Part shown: piece after piece, positions 8,217 through 15,780 of the stretch
How the letters are laid out: each line of letters begins with the position of its first letter
Numbering within the stretch: the first letter of the stretch is position 1
Assembly (NCBI GenBank): GCA_035275285.1
Contig: DATENA010000295.1
Span: 1-30,411 of the forward strand
DNA: 30,411 nt
From: Chersky-265 sp035275285
Lineage (GTDB): Bacteria; Fibrobacterota; Fibrobacteria; UBA11236
Direction: 5' to 3'
Notes under the pieces: model-generated
What the model was told of the DNA's origin: nothing
Database searches by the model: none
The model's input: only the letters and a program-made list of their open reading frames with translations
Translations under genes and position numbers: made by a program

Positions 8217-10367
8217 ATGTTAAGGTCGCTATACGCTTCGATTTCCGGCCTCAGGAACCATCAGACCCGGATGGACGTCATCGGTAACAACATCGCGAAC
8301 GTGAACACCACGGGGTACAAGTCCTCCCGCGTCACCTTCGAGGAATCCCTCTCGCAGATGCTGCAGGGCGCCTCGCGCGGGATAGAAGGCGGCGGCGGCA
8401 CCAATCCCATGCAGGTGGGCCTGGGCATGAACGTCGGCTCGATAGATTCGCGCATGAGCCAGGGCAACCTGGAATCCACCGGACTCATCACCGATCTGTC
8501 CATCGAGGGCAAGGCCTATTTCGCCGTGTCCGACGGCAACGGCACCTATTTCACCCGCAACGGCGCCTTCCAGTTCGATTCCGGGGGCCAGATGGTGCTC
8601 CCCACCAACGGCATGGTGCTCCAGGGCAAGCTCGCGGACAACGACGGATCCTTCACCACCCAGTCGCTCATCGGCAACATCCGCATCCCCTTCAACGACC
8701 AGGCGCCCGCCAAGGCCACCACGGAAGTCAATTTCGCGCGCAACCTGGATTCGGAATCCCTGGCCAAAGGCTCCATCCTGTACACGCAGAAATTCATGCA
8801 CCACGCCGAAGCCGGGGACAGCCTGCTGGGGCTCAACGATCACGCGGGAGTCCCCCTGGACATCCAGCCCGGCGACGTCCTGACTTACTCCGTCACCGTC
8901 GGCGGCACCGCGTCCACCAAGAACTTCACGGTCACGGACACCACCACCCTGCAGAACCTTGCGGACGACATGTCCAATTGGCTGCGCAGCGGCGGCCCCA
9001 ACGCCGGCGTGGGCACCACCGTGGCCGTGGTCACCAACGCGGAAAGCCCCACCCAGCGCGGCGCCCTCACCATCTTCGGCAACAGCAATCCCGCCGGCAT
9101 CAACAACTTCCAGGTCACCAGCAGCCGTCCCATCAGCGGGCCCAAGGTGACCAAGGCCTTCGCGATGCCCACCACCATCCCCGCGGGCACCACCCGCCTG
9201 GCCGTGGTGAGCGATACCTTGCGCTCCCCCGCGGCCGACGCCGATCCCCTGAGCGAACTGTTCGACGCCAGCGGCACCGGATTGGGATTGGAACCGGGCG
9301 ATCAGATCAGCGTCATCGGCAGCGTGGGCGGCACCGCCGCCAACAACGTGACCCCCCTGACCTACGTGGCCGGCGCCGGCGGCACCAAGATGTCCGACAT
9401 CCTGGCCAAGATCAAGGACAACTTCAAGCTTCCGGACCGCGACGGCACGGTGCAGAACAACCTTTCCGTGTCCCTGAACGCGGCGGGCAGCGACGACAAC
9501 ATCGCGGACGGATCCATCGTGGTCCGCGGGCAGCCGGAAACGGCCTTCGCCCTCCGCGACATGACCATCCGCGCCACGGACGCGAACAACGCCAAGCCCA
9601 CGCCCAGCTTCTTCAACACCAACATGAATTCCACGACGCTGCGCGACGCCACCGACACCGCGGTATCCGAGAGCTCCATCACCATCTACGACAAGATCGG
9701 CAAGGAGCATACCGCCACCATGCGCTTCATCCCCACCAACCAGCCCGGCCAATGGCTGTGGGAAATGAAGCTCTCCGGCCAGGAATCCATCGTCAAGGGC
9801 CAGAAGGGCAAGATGAGCTTCGGGCAGGACGGTTCGGTCTCTTCCTTCACCTTCGACGACGGCAGCTCCACCCTGGAATTCGATCCGCGCAACGGCGCCC
9901 CGGACGTGGAACTGCACTTGGGAGTGGGCGGACCCCGGGACTTCACCGGCCTCACCCAGTTCCGCTCCGCCACCACCGCCACCGCGGTCGGGCAGGACGG
10001 CTATACCATGGGACGCCTCCGTTCGATTTCCATCGGCGAAGACGGCATCGTCGCCGGCTCGTTCACCAACGGCACCACCAAGAACCTGGCGCAGATCATG
10101 GTCGCGGACTTCACCAATCCGGGCGGCCTGCAGAAGGTCAAGGATTCCGTGTACACCACCAGCTCGAACAGCGGCGACCCCATCTACGGCGCGGCGGGGG
10201 CATCCTCCTCCAGCGTAATCAAGCCCGGCTCTCTGGAGCTTTCCAACGTGGAATTGGCCCAGGAGTTCACGGACATGATCACGACGCAGAGAGGGTACCA
10301 GGCCAACGCCCGCGTCATCACCGTGAGCGACAGCCTCTTGGAAGAGCTCGTCAACCTGAAGAGGTAA
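8217..10367 (+). CDS. flgE: Flagellar hook protein FlgE (long form, 716 aa)
   Basis: The structural subunit of the hook. The N-terminal rod/hook motif (MLRSLYASISGLRNHQTRMD, then GNNIANVNTTGYKSSRVTF) and the C-terminal Flg_bbr_C region (LELSNVELAQEFTDMITTQR, then GYQANARVITVSDSLLEELV) form the coiled D0 core. The middle is greatly expanded over the 403-residue Salmonella protein, with extra surface domains rich in Thr, Ala and Gly (about 190-500). A strong TGGAGG ribosome site precedes ATG 8217. It ends the first flagellar group and is followed by a 352-nt gap. Confidence 0.95.
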   Translation: MLRSLYASISGLRNHQTRMDVIGNNIANVNTTGYKSSRVTFEESLSQMLQGASRGIEGGGGTNPMQVGLGMNVGSIDSRMSQGNLESTGLITDLSIEGKAYFAVSDGNGTYFTRNGAFQFDSGGQMVLPTNGMVLQGKLADNDGSFTTQSLIGNIRIPFNDQAPAKATTEVNFARNLDSESLAKGSILYTQKFMHHAEAGDSLLGLNDHAGVPLDIQPGDVLTYSVTVGGTASTKNFTVTDTTTLQNLADDMSNWLRSGGPNAGVGTTVAVVTNAESPTQRGALTIFGNSNPAGINNFQVTSSRPISGPKVTKAFAMPTTIPAGTTRLAVVSDTLRSPAADADPLSELFDASGTGLGLEPGDQISVIGSVGGTAANNVTPLTYVAGAGGTKMSDILAKIKDNFKLPDRDGTVQNNLSVSLNAAGSDDNIADGSIVVRGQPETAFALRDMTIRATDANNAKPTPSFFNTNMNSTTLRDATDTAVSESSITIYDKIGKEHTATMRFIPTNQPGQWLWEMKLSGQESIVKGQKGKMSFGQDGSVSSFTFDDGSSTLEFDPRNGAPDVELHLGVGGPRDFTGLTQFRSATTATAVGQDGYTMGRLRSISIGEDGIVAGSFTNGTTKNLAQIMVADFTNPGGLQKVKDSVYTTSSNSGDPIYGAAGASSSSVIKPGSLELSNVELAQEFTDMITTQRGYQANARVITVSDSLLEELVNLKR

Positions 10368-10403
10368 TGGTCCTTGAACCCCGCCCGAGGCGGAGGAACC
10401 GCG

Positions 10404-10425
10404 CCGGGGGAGCCTTCTCCCCCGG
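10404..10425 (+). terminator. Hairpin downstream of flgE, possible terminator
   Basis: A perfect 9-bp stem CCGGGGGAG/CTCCCCCGG with loop CCTT begins 37 nt after the flgE stop. It is followed by a C/T-rich tract (AACTTTCCCTTCCCTTT) rather than a pure T run, so termination may be partial. The rest of 10368-10719 holds a 15-bp tandem repeat and the flbD promoter; no gene is seen. Confidence 0.55.
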
Positions 10426-10570
10426 AACTTTCCCTTCCCTTTACCCCGCTTATCCCCCGGCCCACGGGAGGGCGCGCCGATCCCGGGCCCAAGGGTCCCG
10501 TTTTCGCGGCATTCGCGCCACAGGCTCCCGTCGCCCTTTCCCTTTCCCCCGCTTCCACCCTCCGGTCCCC

Positions 10571-10612
10571 GCCCGCCCGGGCCTTGCCCGCCCGGGCCTT
10601 GCCCGCCCGGGC
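10571..10612. repeat. 15-bp tandem repeat with GCCCGGGC palindromes
   Basis: Three copies of GCCCGCCCGGGCCTT (starting at 10571, 10586 and 10601, the last diverging after GCCCGCCCGGGC) place identical 8-bp palindromes 15 bp apart between flgE and flbD. The array could be a replication-slippage product or a set of phased protein sites. Confidence 0.7.
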
Positions 10613-10669
10613 GCCTGGTCGCTCGACTGCCGGAGAAAGACCTTGCGGGGCGTCCTGCGGGCTTGGTTA

Positions 10670-10699
10670 TTGAATTCGCGCGAATCGGTAAGGTAGAAT
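10670..10699 (+). promoter_or_regulatory. Sigma-70-type promoter for flbD and the fli operon
   Basis: TTGAAT (10670-10675), an 18-bp spacer and TAGAAT (10694-10699) precede flbD by 20 nt. It is consistent with separate transcription of flbD-fliLMNOPQR after the hairpin behind flgE. Confidence 0.5.
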
Positions 10700-10719
10700 A
10701 GGGACGGGATGGTTCCACC

Positions 10720-10935
10720 ATGATCGAAGTGACCAAGTTGAACGGGGAAAGCATCATCGTCAACGCGGATCACATCGAATCGGTGGAGGCGCAGCCCGAC
10801 ACGGCGCTGGTGCTGGACAACGGCAAGCGCATCGTCATCCGCAATGAGGTTGCGGATGTCGTGCGCAAGGTCATAGAGTATCAACGCGCGATCCGGATGG
10901 CCGCGGGGCCGCGCGTCAACACGGACCCGAAATAA
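10720..10935 (+). CDS. flbD: FlbD family flagellar protein, 71 aa
   Basis: A small cytoplasmic protein of the spirochete/Bacillus-type FlbD family (not the Caulobacter sigma-54 activator of the same name). The body MIEVTKLNG...IIVNADHIESVE...LDNGKRIVI shows the family pattern of a beta-rich first half and a C-terminal helix. Its role is undefined, but it nearly always sits between flgE and motA/motB or fliL. Here motA and motB are not present and fliL follows after 23 nt. Confidence 0.85.
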   Translation: MIEVTKLNGESIIVNADHIESVEAQPDTALVLDNGKRIVIRNEVADVVRKVIEYQRAIRMAAGPRVNTDPK

Positions 10936-10958
10936 CGCGCGAAGGCGATTGAGGCGAA

Positions 10959-11642
10959 ATGTCTGAAGAAAAACCCAAAGGCGGGGCGCCCGCGACCGAG
11001 GAAAAAGGCGAGGCCGCCGACAAGAAACCGGCCAAAAAGCCGGTCAACAAGAAGATCATCATCATCGCCGCCATCCTGGTGGCCGACCTCGGCATCATGG
11101 CCGGGCTGGGTTTCTTCATCGTGGGGAAACTGAAGGGCGGCACGGTGGATCCGGCCGAAGCCGCCAAGCATGCGAAGGAAGAGGCAGAGAAGGCCGAGAA
11201 CGAGAAGAAGCACGAGTTGACCAAGATCGGCATGGTGCTTCCCAAACCCTTGCCCTTCACGGTCAACATCGGCGGAGGGACCGCCAGCCATTACCTGAAA
11301 TGCGCCATCCAATTGGAATGGGACGGCGCAGAGCACGCCGCGGGAGGCGGCGGCGGACATGGCGGAGGCGCGCCGGCCGCATTGGACGCGACCGGGAACG
11401 CCATCGTGGAGCGCATGCCGAAGATCACCGACATCATCATCAACATCCTCAGCTCGCAGTCCTACGAGGAACTGCTGCAGCCCTCGGGCAAGCAGAAGAT
11501 CAAGGAAGCCATCGTCACCGAGATCAACGCCATCCTGCCCGAGCCCGTGGCGGACGAGCATGCGAAGAAGGATGAGCACGCGGGCCCGCCGCCTTCGGGC
11601 AAGCTGCGCAACGCGTTTTTCACGGAATTCATCGTCCAGTAA
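10959..11642 (+). CDS. fliL: Flagellar basal body-associated protein FliL
   Basis: A 227-residue single-pass inner-membrane protein that surrounds the stator and supports torque. The N-terminus is Lys/Glu/Ala-rich and cytoplasmic, the membrane helix is at about 30-54 (KKIIIIAAILVADLGIMAGL), and the periplasmic FliL domain follows with FTVNIGGGTASHYLKCAIQLEW and the long helix KITDIIINILSSQSYEELLQ. The domain is interrupted at about 128-142 by a Gly/His stretch (AAGGGGGHGGGAPAAL) that looks like a flexible insertion. An ATG with GAGG upstream is used; fliM follows after 29 nt. Confidence 0.88.
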   Translation: MSEEKPKGGAPATEEKGEAADKKPAKKPVNKKIIIIAAILVADLGIMAGLGFFIVGKLKGGTVDPAEAAKHAKEEAEKAENEKKHELTKIGMVLPKPLPFTVNIGGGTASHYLKCAIQLEWDGAEHAAGGGGGHGGGAPAALDATGNAIVERMPKITDIIINILSSQSYEELLQPSGKQKIKEAIVTEINAILPEPVADEHAKKDEHAGPPPSGKLRNAFFTEFIVQ

Positions 11643-11671
11643 CGGTCCAGGGTACCCGGAAGCGGAAAGCC

Positions 11672-12703
11672 ATGAGCGATATACTGTCACAAGAGGAGGT
11701 CGACGCCCTCCTGAACGCGGTCTCCACCGGAAGCCTGGTCCCGGAGGGCGGCTCGGACAAGGCCTCGTCCGCGGACGCAGGCATGATGGCCGAGGACTCC
11801 GGCAAGGATAAGAACGTCCTCCTCTACGATTTCCGCCGCCCGGACCGCGTTTCCAAGGACCAGATGCGCACCCTGCAGAACCTGCACGACGGGTACGCGC
11901 GCCTGCTCTCCACCACTCTCAGCTCCTACCTGCGCACCCTGGTGGAAATCGACATCGTCTCGGTGGATCAGCTCACCTATTCCGAATTCATGATGTCCAT
12001 CTCCAATCCCAGCTGCATCTACGTGTTCCAGATGGAACCGCTGGAAGGCGCCGCCATCTTCGAGGTGAACCCCAGCCTGGTATTCTTCATCGTGGACCGG
12101 TTGTTCGGGGGGCAGGGGAAACCCTCCGAGCACAACCGGGAACTCACCGACATCGAGAAGAACGTGCTCACCAAGATCGTGGAGCGCGCCCTGCTCAACC
12201 TCAAGGAAGTGTGGGAGCACGTCGGCATCTTCACCCCCAAGATCGAGAGCTACGAGACCAATTCGCAATTCGTCCAGATCGCCCCGCCCAACGAGACCGT
12301 GATCCTCATCTCCCTGGAAGTGCGCATGAAGCACGGGTCGGGGCTGATCAGCCTGTGCTTCCCGTACATGCTGCTGGAATCGGTGATCACCAAGCTTTCC
12401 GGCGAATCCTGGATCTCCGGCCAGCGCACCACCACCCAGGAAACCCGCCGGCTCCTGGAAACGGAGCTGGCCACCACCGAGCTCGGCACCACCGCCGTGA
12501 TCGGGGAGACGAGCCTCTCCATACGCGATCTCCTGCAATTGCAGAACGGGGACGTGGTGGTGTTGGACAAGCTGGCCCAGAGCGACCTGGTGGTCCGGAT
12601 CGGGGACAAGCCCAAGTTCCTGGGCAAGGTGGGCATCGTGGGACGCAACAAATGCATCCAGATCACGTCGATTATCGATAGGGAAGTAGGGGAAGATGGC
12701 TGA
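11672..12703 (+). CDS. fliM: Flagellar motor switch protein FliM
   Basis: The 343-residue C-ring component binds phosphorylated CheY and sets rotation direction. The N-terminal CheY-binding motif ILSQEEVDALLNAV is at residues 4-17. The middle CheC-like domain carries the conserved FGGQG signature near residue 147, and a C-terminal SpoA domain lies at about 255-340 (ISIRDLLQLQNGDVVVLDKL). The stop overlaps the fliN/fliY start by 8 nt, implying translational coupling and matched stoichiometry. Confidence 0.96.
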   Translation: MSDILSQEEVDALLNAVSTGSLVPEGGSDKASSADAGMMAEDSGKDKNVLLYDFRRPDRVSKDQMRTLQNLHDGYARLLSTTLSSYLRTLVEIDIVSVDQLTYSEFMMSISNPSCIYVFQMEPLEGAAIFEVNPSLVFFIVDRLFGGQGKPSEHNRELTDIEKNVLTKIVERALLNLKEVWEHVGIFTPKIESYETNSQFVQIAPPNETVILISLEVRMKHGSGLISLCFPYMLLESVITKLSGESWISGQRTTTQETRRLLETELATTELGTTAVIGETSLSIRDLLQLQNGDVVVLDKLAQSDLVVRIGDKPKFLGKVGIVGRNKCIQITSIIDREVGEDG

Positions 12704-13673
12704 AGACGGTCCGCTGAGCCAAGCCGACATCGACGCGCTCACCGCGGGATTGCTCGGCGACGCGGCTTCCGGAGGGGTGGACGCCGCGGCGCTGCGCCCG
12801 GAGGCGGAAGCGATCCTGGAGCAAGGCTCCTCCGTGGTGGGAACCCTGCTCAACCGCGCCGCCTCCATGACGGTCCGCGAGATCAAGGACGCGGATGCCC
12901 CCTCCCTGGGCGAAGGCCTCCAGGGCGATGGTCTCATCGTGCGCCTGGCCCTGGACCATGGATTGCCCGGGGAGATGTGCCTGGTGGTCCGCAAAGAGAC
13001 CGCCGCCCTGCTCTGCGGCCTGATGATGGGCGGCGACGGGACCGAGCCTTTCAAGGACGAGGACATGGACGCCCTCAACGAGTTCGGCAACCAGTTCATG
13101 GGCGCGGTCTGCACCATGTTGGGCACCCGTTACGGGGTGTCCGTCTCGGCCGCGCAGGCGCACACCGGGAATTTCGATCCGGATCAGCCTCCGTTCGCTT
13201 TGGAAGGGGCGGCCCTGGTGGAAGCGGACCTGGCCATCGAAGGTTCGTCCGATTCCCCTTTCCGATTGCTCTTCTCCCCCGCCCTGGCCGCCAAGCTGGC
13301 CGGGTCCCAGGGAAGCTCCGGTTCCGGTTCCGGCGGCGACGGCGGGGACGCCAATCCCCTCGCCAACCTGGGCGGATTCGACACCTCCCTGGCGCGCAAC
13401 CTGGAGGACAGCCCTGCCAATATCCAGATGCTGCTGGATATCAATCTGAACGTCACCATCGAACTGGGCCGCACCCGGCTTTCCATCCGCAAGATCCTGG
13501 AGCTGGGTCCGGGGTCCATCATCGAGCTGGACCGCCTGGCCGGCGAACCGGTGGATCTGCTGGTGAACGACAAAGTGGTCGCCAAAGGCGAAGTGGTCGT
13601 GGTCGACGAATATTTCGGCATCCGCATCATATCCCTGGTTTCGCCCGAGGAGAGGATCAAGCAACTGAAATGA
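12696..13673 (+). CDS. fliY: FliN/FliY-type switch protein with CheC-like phosphatase domain
   Basis: At 325 residues this is far longer than a simple FliN. It has an N-terminal FliM-like motif LSQADIDALTAGL (residues 7-19), a middle CheC/CheX-like domain (about 35-210) and a C-terminal SpoA/FliN domain (about 245-325: INLNVTIELGRTRLSIRKIL, then GSIIELDRLAGEPVDLLVND). In the B. subtilis FliY family the middle dephosphorylates CheY-P using two E-x-x-N sites. Here the second site, E129-FG-N132, is intact, while the first reads E42-QG-S45. A Gly/Ser linker at about 207-220 joins the last two domains. It overlaps fliM and fliO. Confidence 0.9.
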   Translation: MAEDGPLSQADIDALTAGLLGDAASGGVDAAALRPEAEAILEQGSSVVGTLLNRAASMTVREIKDADAPSLGEGLQGDGLIVRLALDHGLPGEMCLVVRKETAALLCGLMMGGDGTEPFKDEDMDALNEFGNQFMGAVCTMLGTRYGVSVSAAQAHTGNFDPDQPPFALEGAALVEADLAIEGSSDSPFRLLFSPALAAKLAGSQGSSGSGSGGDGGDANPLANLGGFDTSLARNLEDSPANIQMLLDINLNVTIELGRTRLSIRKILELGPGSIIELDRLAGEPVDLLVNDKVVAKGEVVVVDEYFGIRIISLVSPEERIKQLK

Positions 13674-14326
13674 ACCCCATCGTTCCCAAGGCCCGCTCCG
13701 CGGGAATCCTCTTCGCGCTGGCCATGTCCCTCGCGACCCCGGTCTTCCTGCCCGCGCCCGTCCGGGCCGCGGGGAAAACCGGGGTCGCAGAGGCGCAGGC
13801 CGAGCTGCCTCCGCCTCCGCCGTCCCCGGCCATGCAGGACAAGTTCCGCAAGCTGCAGAGGGAAATGGAGAATTCGCCCCGCGCTTCCGGCCCCGCTCCG
13901 GCCGCCGGGACGGCCGGGAATCCGGCCCCGGAAGGCCGGGCCGTGGGCACCGTGGCCGTGCAAATCCTGTTCGGCCTGGCTTTCGTCCTCCTGTTGGCGG
14001 TGGTCACCATCCGCGTCCTCAAGCGCATGCAAGGCCGCCTGCTCTCCAAGCCGGGCCGGAGCGGCGACATCTTCGAGGTCCTGGAAACCTGCCACCTGGG
14101 CTCCCAGCAGCGCGTGGTGGCCCTGCGCATGAACGAGGAAGTGGGCATCGTGGGAGTCACCCAGCACGGCATCTCCCTGCTCACCGTCCTCAAGGAACCG
14201 GCCGAAGAATTGCGCGGCACCCGCGAAAGCAACTCCGCCGCCTTTTCCGACAACCTGAACAAGTTGCTGGAACGCTTCAAGAAACCGAAGAAGGTCTCCG
14301 ATTTGCTGGACGAAGGTGCGGGATGA
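13670..14326 (+). CDS. fliO: Flagellar export apparatus protein FliO
   Basis: The 218-residue protein has an N-terminal signal-like segment (about 10-35, ending PAPVRAAG), a Pro-rich linker (PPPPPSP), a membrane helix at about 95-118 (VQILFGLAFVLLLAVVTIRV) and the FliO cytoplasmic domain beginning IFEVLETCHLGSQQRVVALR. FliO helps assemble the FliP pore. The ATG overlaps the fliN/fliY stop in ATGA, and the fliO stop overlaps ATG 14323 in the same way. Confidence 0.87.
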   Translation: MNPIVPKARSAGILFALAMSLATPVFLPAPVRAAGKTGVAEAQAELPPPPPSPAMQDKFRKLQREMENSPRASGPAPAAGTAGNPAPEGRAVGTVAVQILFGLAFVLLLAVVTIRVLKRMQGRLLSKPGRSGDIFEVLETCHLGSQQRVVALRMNEEVGIVGVTQHGISLLTVLKEPAEELRGTRESNSAAFSDNLNKLLERFKKPKKVSDLLDEGAG

Positions 14327-15309
14327 GGGGGGGGCTGTCGGGTATATCGACGTCTGTTGTAGAAGTCTTTAGGGCTATTTTCCGGGGTGTAGCGGAAATT
14401 GGACGCTTTGGAACTTTTTGCGGCTTCCCGTCGGGAGTCGGGTGCCGGGAGTCGGGAGCGAATGCGCGCTTGAAAAACAGAGCGCGCCCGCATTCGCTCT
14501 TTTCCCTTCTTAACTCCCGGCTCCCGGCACCCGACTCCCGACGGGATCTATCCCGTCGCAGTCGGTCCCGAACCACGCCCCTGATCCTCTTCGCCCTCTT
14601 CGTCCTCCTCTCCGCCTTCGCCGCCGACGCCCAAGTCCTGCCCAAACTCTCCGTCGGCTTCGACAAAGCCACCGGGCCCAAGGACGTAGCCGTCACCCTG
14701 GAACTGGTGGCCATGCTCACCATCCTGAGCCTGGCGCCTTCCATCCTCATCATGATGACCTGCTTCACCCGCATCATCGTGGTGCTGGGGTTCCTCAAGC
14801 AGGCCCTGGGCACCCAGAACGCGCCGCCCAACCAGATGCTGATGGGGCTTTCCCTGTTCCTGACCTTCTTCATCATGGGACCCACCTTCAACCGCGTGAA
14901 CAACGAGGCCCTGCAGCCGTACCTGGCCGAGGAGATCAACTACAAGGTCGCCCTGGAAAAGGGGATGGCCCCCATGCGGGAGTTCATGCTCAAGCAGGTG
15001 AACGAAAAGGACCTGGCGCTCATGGTCCGCATCAGCCGCTCGCCCACGCCCAAGAACGTGGACGATCTGAGCAATTTCACCCTCATCCCGGCCTTTTGCA
15101 TCAGCGAACTGCGTTCCTCCTTCATCATCGGGTTCCTCATCTACATCCCGTTCCTCGTGATCGACATGGTGGTCTCCTCCGTGCTCATGTCCATGGGCAT
15201 GATGATGCTGCCCCCCGTGATGATCTCCACGCCGTTCAAGCTCATCCTGTTCGTGTTGGTGGACGGATGGAACCTGGTCATCCAGCAGTTGGTCCTGAGC
15301 TTCAGGTAA
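14323..15309 (+). CDS. fliP: Flagellar export gate protein FliP, start uncertain
   Basis: From residue 87 onward this is a normal FliP: a cleavable signal (ILFALFVLLSAFAADA), then LAPSILIMMTCFTRIIVVLG, the NQMLMGLSLFLTFFIMGPT helix and the conserved C-terminal block ISELRSSFIIGFLIYIPFLV. FliP forms the pentameric export pore with FliQ and FliR. The first 86 codons run through the palindromic cassette and resemble no FliP. ATG 14323 overlaps the fliO stop and suggests coupling; the only later start of the usual kind before the signal is TTG 14470, lying in the hairpin loop with GGGAG 11 nt upstream. CTG 14581 would leave almost no n-region. The C-terminal assignment is certain, the start is not. 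Confidence 0.9.
   Translation: MRGGLSGISTSVVEVFRAIFRGVAEIGRFGTFCGFPSGVGCRESGANARLKNRARPHSLFSLLNSRLPAPDSRRDLSRRSRSRTTPLILFALFVLLSAFAADAQVLPKLSVGFDKATGPKDVAVTLELVAMLTILSLAPSILIMMTCFTRIIVVLGFLKQALGTQNAPPNQMLMGLSLFLTFFIMGPTFNRVNNEALQPYLAEEINYKVALEKGMAPMREFMLKQVNEKDLALMVRISRSPTPKNVDDLSNFTLIPAFCISELRSSFIIGFLIYIPFLVIDMVVSSVLMSMGMMMLPPVMISTPFKLILFVLVDGWNLVIQQLVLSFR
14427..14558. repeat. Nested-palindrome cassette, copy 2, at the fliO-fliP junction
   Basis: Outer arms 14427-14458 and 14514-14545 are complementary at 31 of 32 positions. They enclose an inner stem GAGCGAATGC/GCATTCGCTC (14456-14465 with 14489-14498) followed by TTTTCCCTTCTT, which looks like a weak intrinsic terminator or attenuator. 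A further 9-bp pair (CGACGGGAT at 14539-14547 with ATCCCGTCG at 14550-14558) competes with the right outer arm. The element shares GTCGGGAGTCGGG-type arms with copies 1 and 3 and is read in frame as the odd N-terminal part of fliP. Confidence 0.85.
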
Positions 15310-15325
15310 GGCGTCCGGGGATTCC

Positions 15326-15595
15326 ATGAGCGAAATGATGATCATCGACCTGGGCCGCAAAACGCTGATGATGGTCCTCATCCTCAGCGGCCCCATGCTC
15401 ATCCTCTCCCTGGTGGTGGGCCTCATAGTCAGCATCTTCCAGGCGGCCACGCAGATCACGGAAATGACCCTGACCTTCATCCCCAAGCTGCTGGCCATGG
15501 GCATCGCCCTGCTGGTCTTCCTGCCCTGGATGCTGCAGATGTTCAAGGGCTTCTTCGTGGAACTGCTGGAGATGATACCGGCGATGCTGCGCTGA
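15326..15595 (+). CDS. fliQ: Flagellar export gate protein FliQ
   Basis: An 89-residue protein with two membrane helices (about 13-37 and 50-75), a standard FliQ length. Family features include ILSGPMLILSLVVGLIVSIF and the conserved QAATQITEMTLTFIPKLLAM segment. It forms the outer part of the FliPQR export gate in the inner membrane. It lies 16 nt after fliP and is separated from fliR by a repeat cassette. Confidence 0.95.
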   Translation: MSEMMIIDLGRKTLMMVLILSGPMLILSLVVGLIVSIFQAATQITEMTLTFIPKLLAMGIALLVFLPWMLQMFKGFFVELLEMIPAMLR

Positions 15596-15604
15596 CGATC
15601 GGGT

Positions 15605-15769
15605 AAAGTTCAAAGTTCAAAGTTCAAAGTTCAAAGTTCAAAGTTCAAAGTGCAAAAGTCAAAGTGCAAAATGCAAAATGACGGAGAAGAGCCGCCCCCC
15701 CGTGGCTCAGCACGCCGCCACGGCCCGCTCCTAAATTTTGAACTTTGCGCTTTGCACTTTGACTTTTGC
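15605..15769. repeat. Heptamer tandem repeat and inverted-repeat cassette between fliQ and fliR
   Basis: Eleven consecutive 7-mers begin at 15605: six exact AAAGTTC, then AAAGTGC, AAAAGTC, AAAGTGC, AAAATGC and AAAATGA. An exact 19-bp inverted repeat links 15652-15670 with 15751-15769, the right arm again being built of 7-mers (CTTTGCG, CTTTGCA, CTTTGAC). Between them a hairpin CCGTGGC/GCCACGG (15700-15706 with 15717-15723) forms the tip. The right arm ends 11 nt before the fliR ATG. Confidence 0.88.
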
Positions 15770-15780
15770 CTTCTCCCCCC

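Noticed and set aside
8229..10763. Minus-strand ORF of 844 codons across flgE
   Set aside because: Antisense to flgE, which has clear hook-protein ends; the reverse product is Gly/His/Val-rich without domains.
15605..15769. CRISPR array
   Set aside because: The 7-bp units are contiguous, with no spacers and no cas genes nearby.
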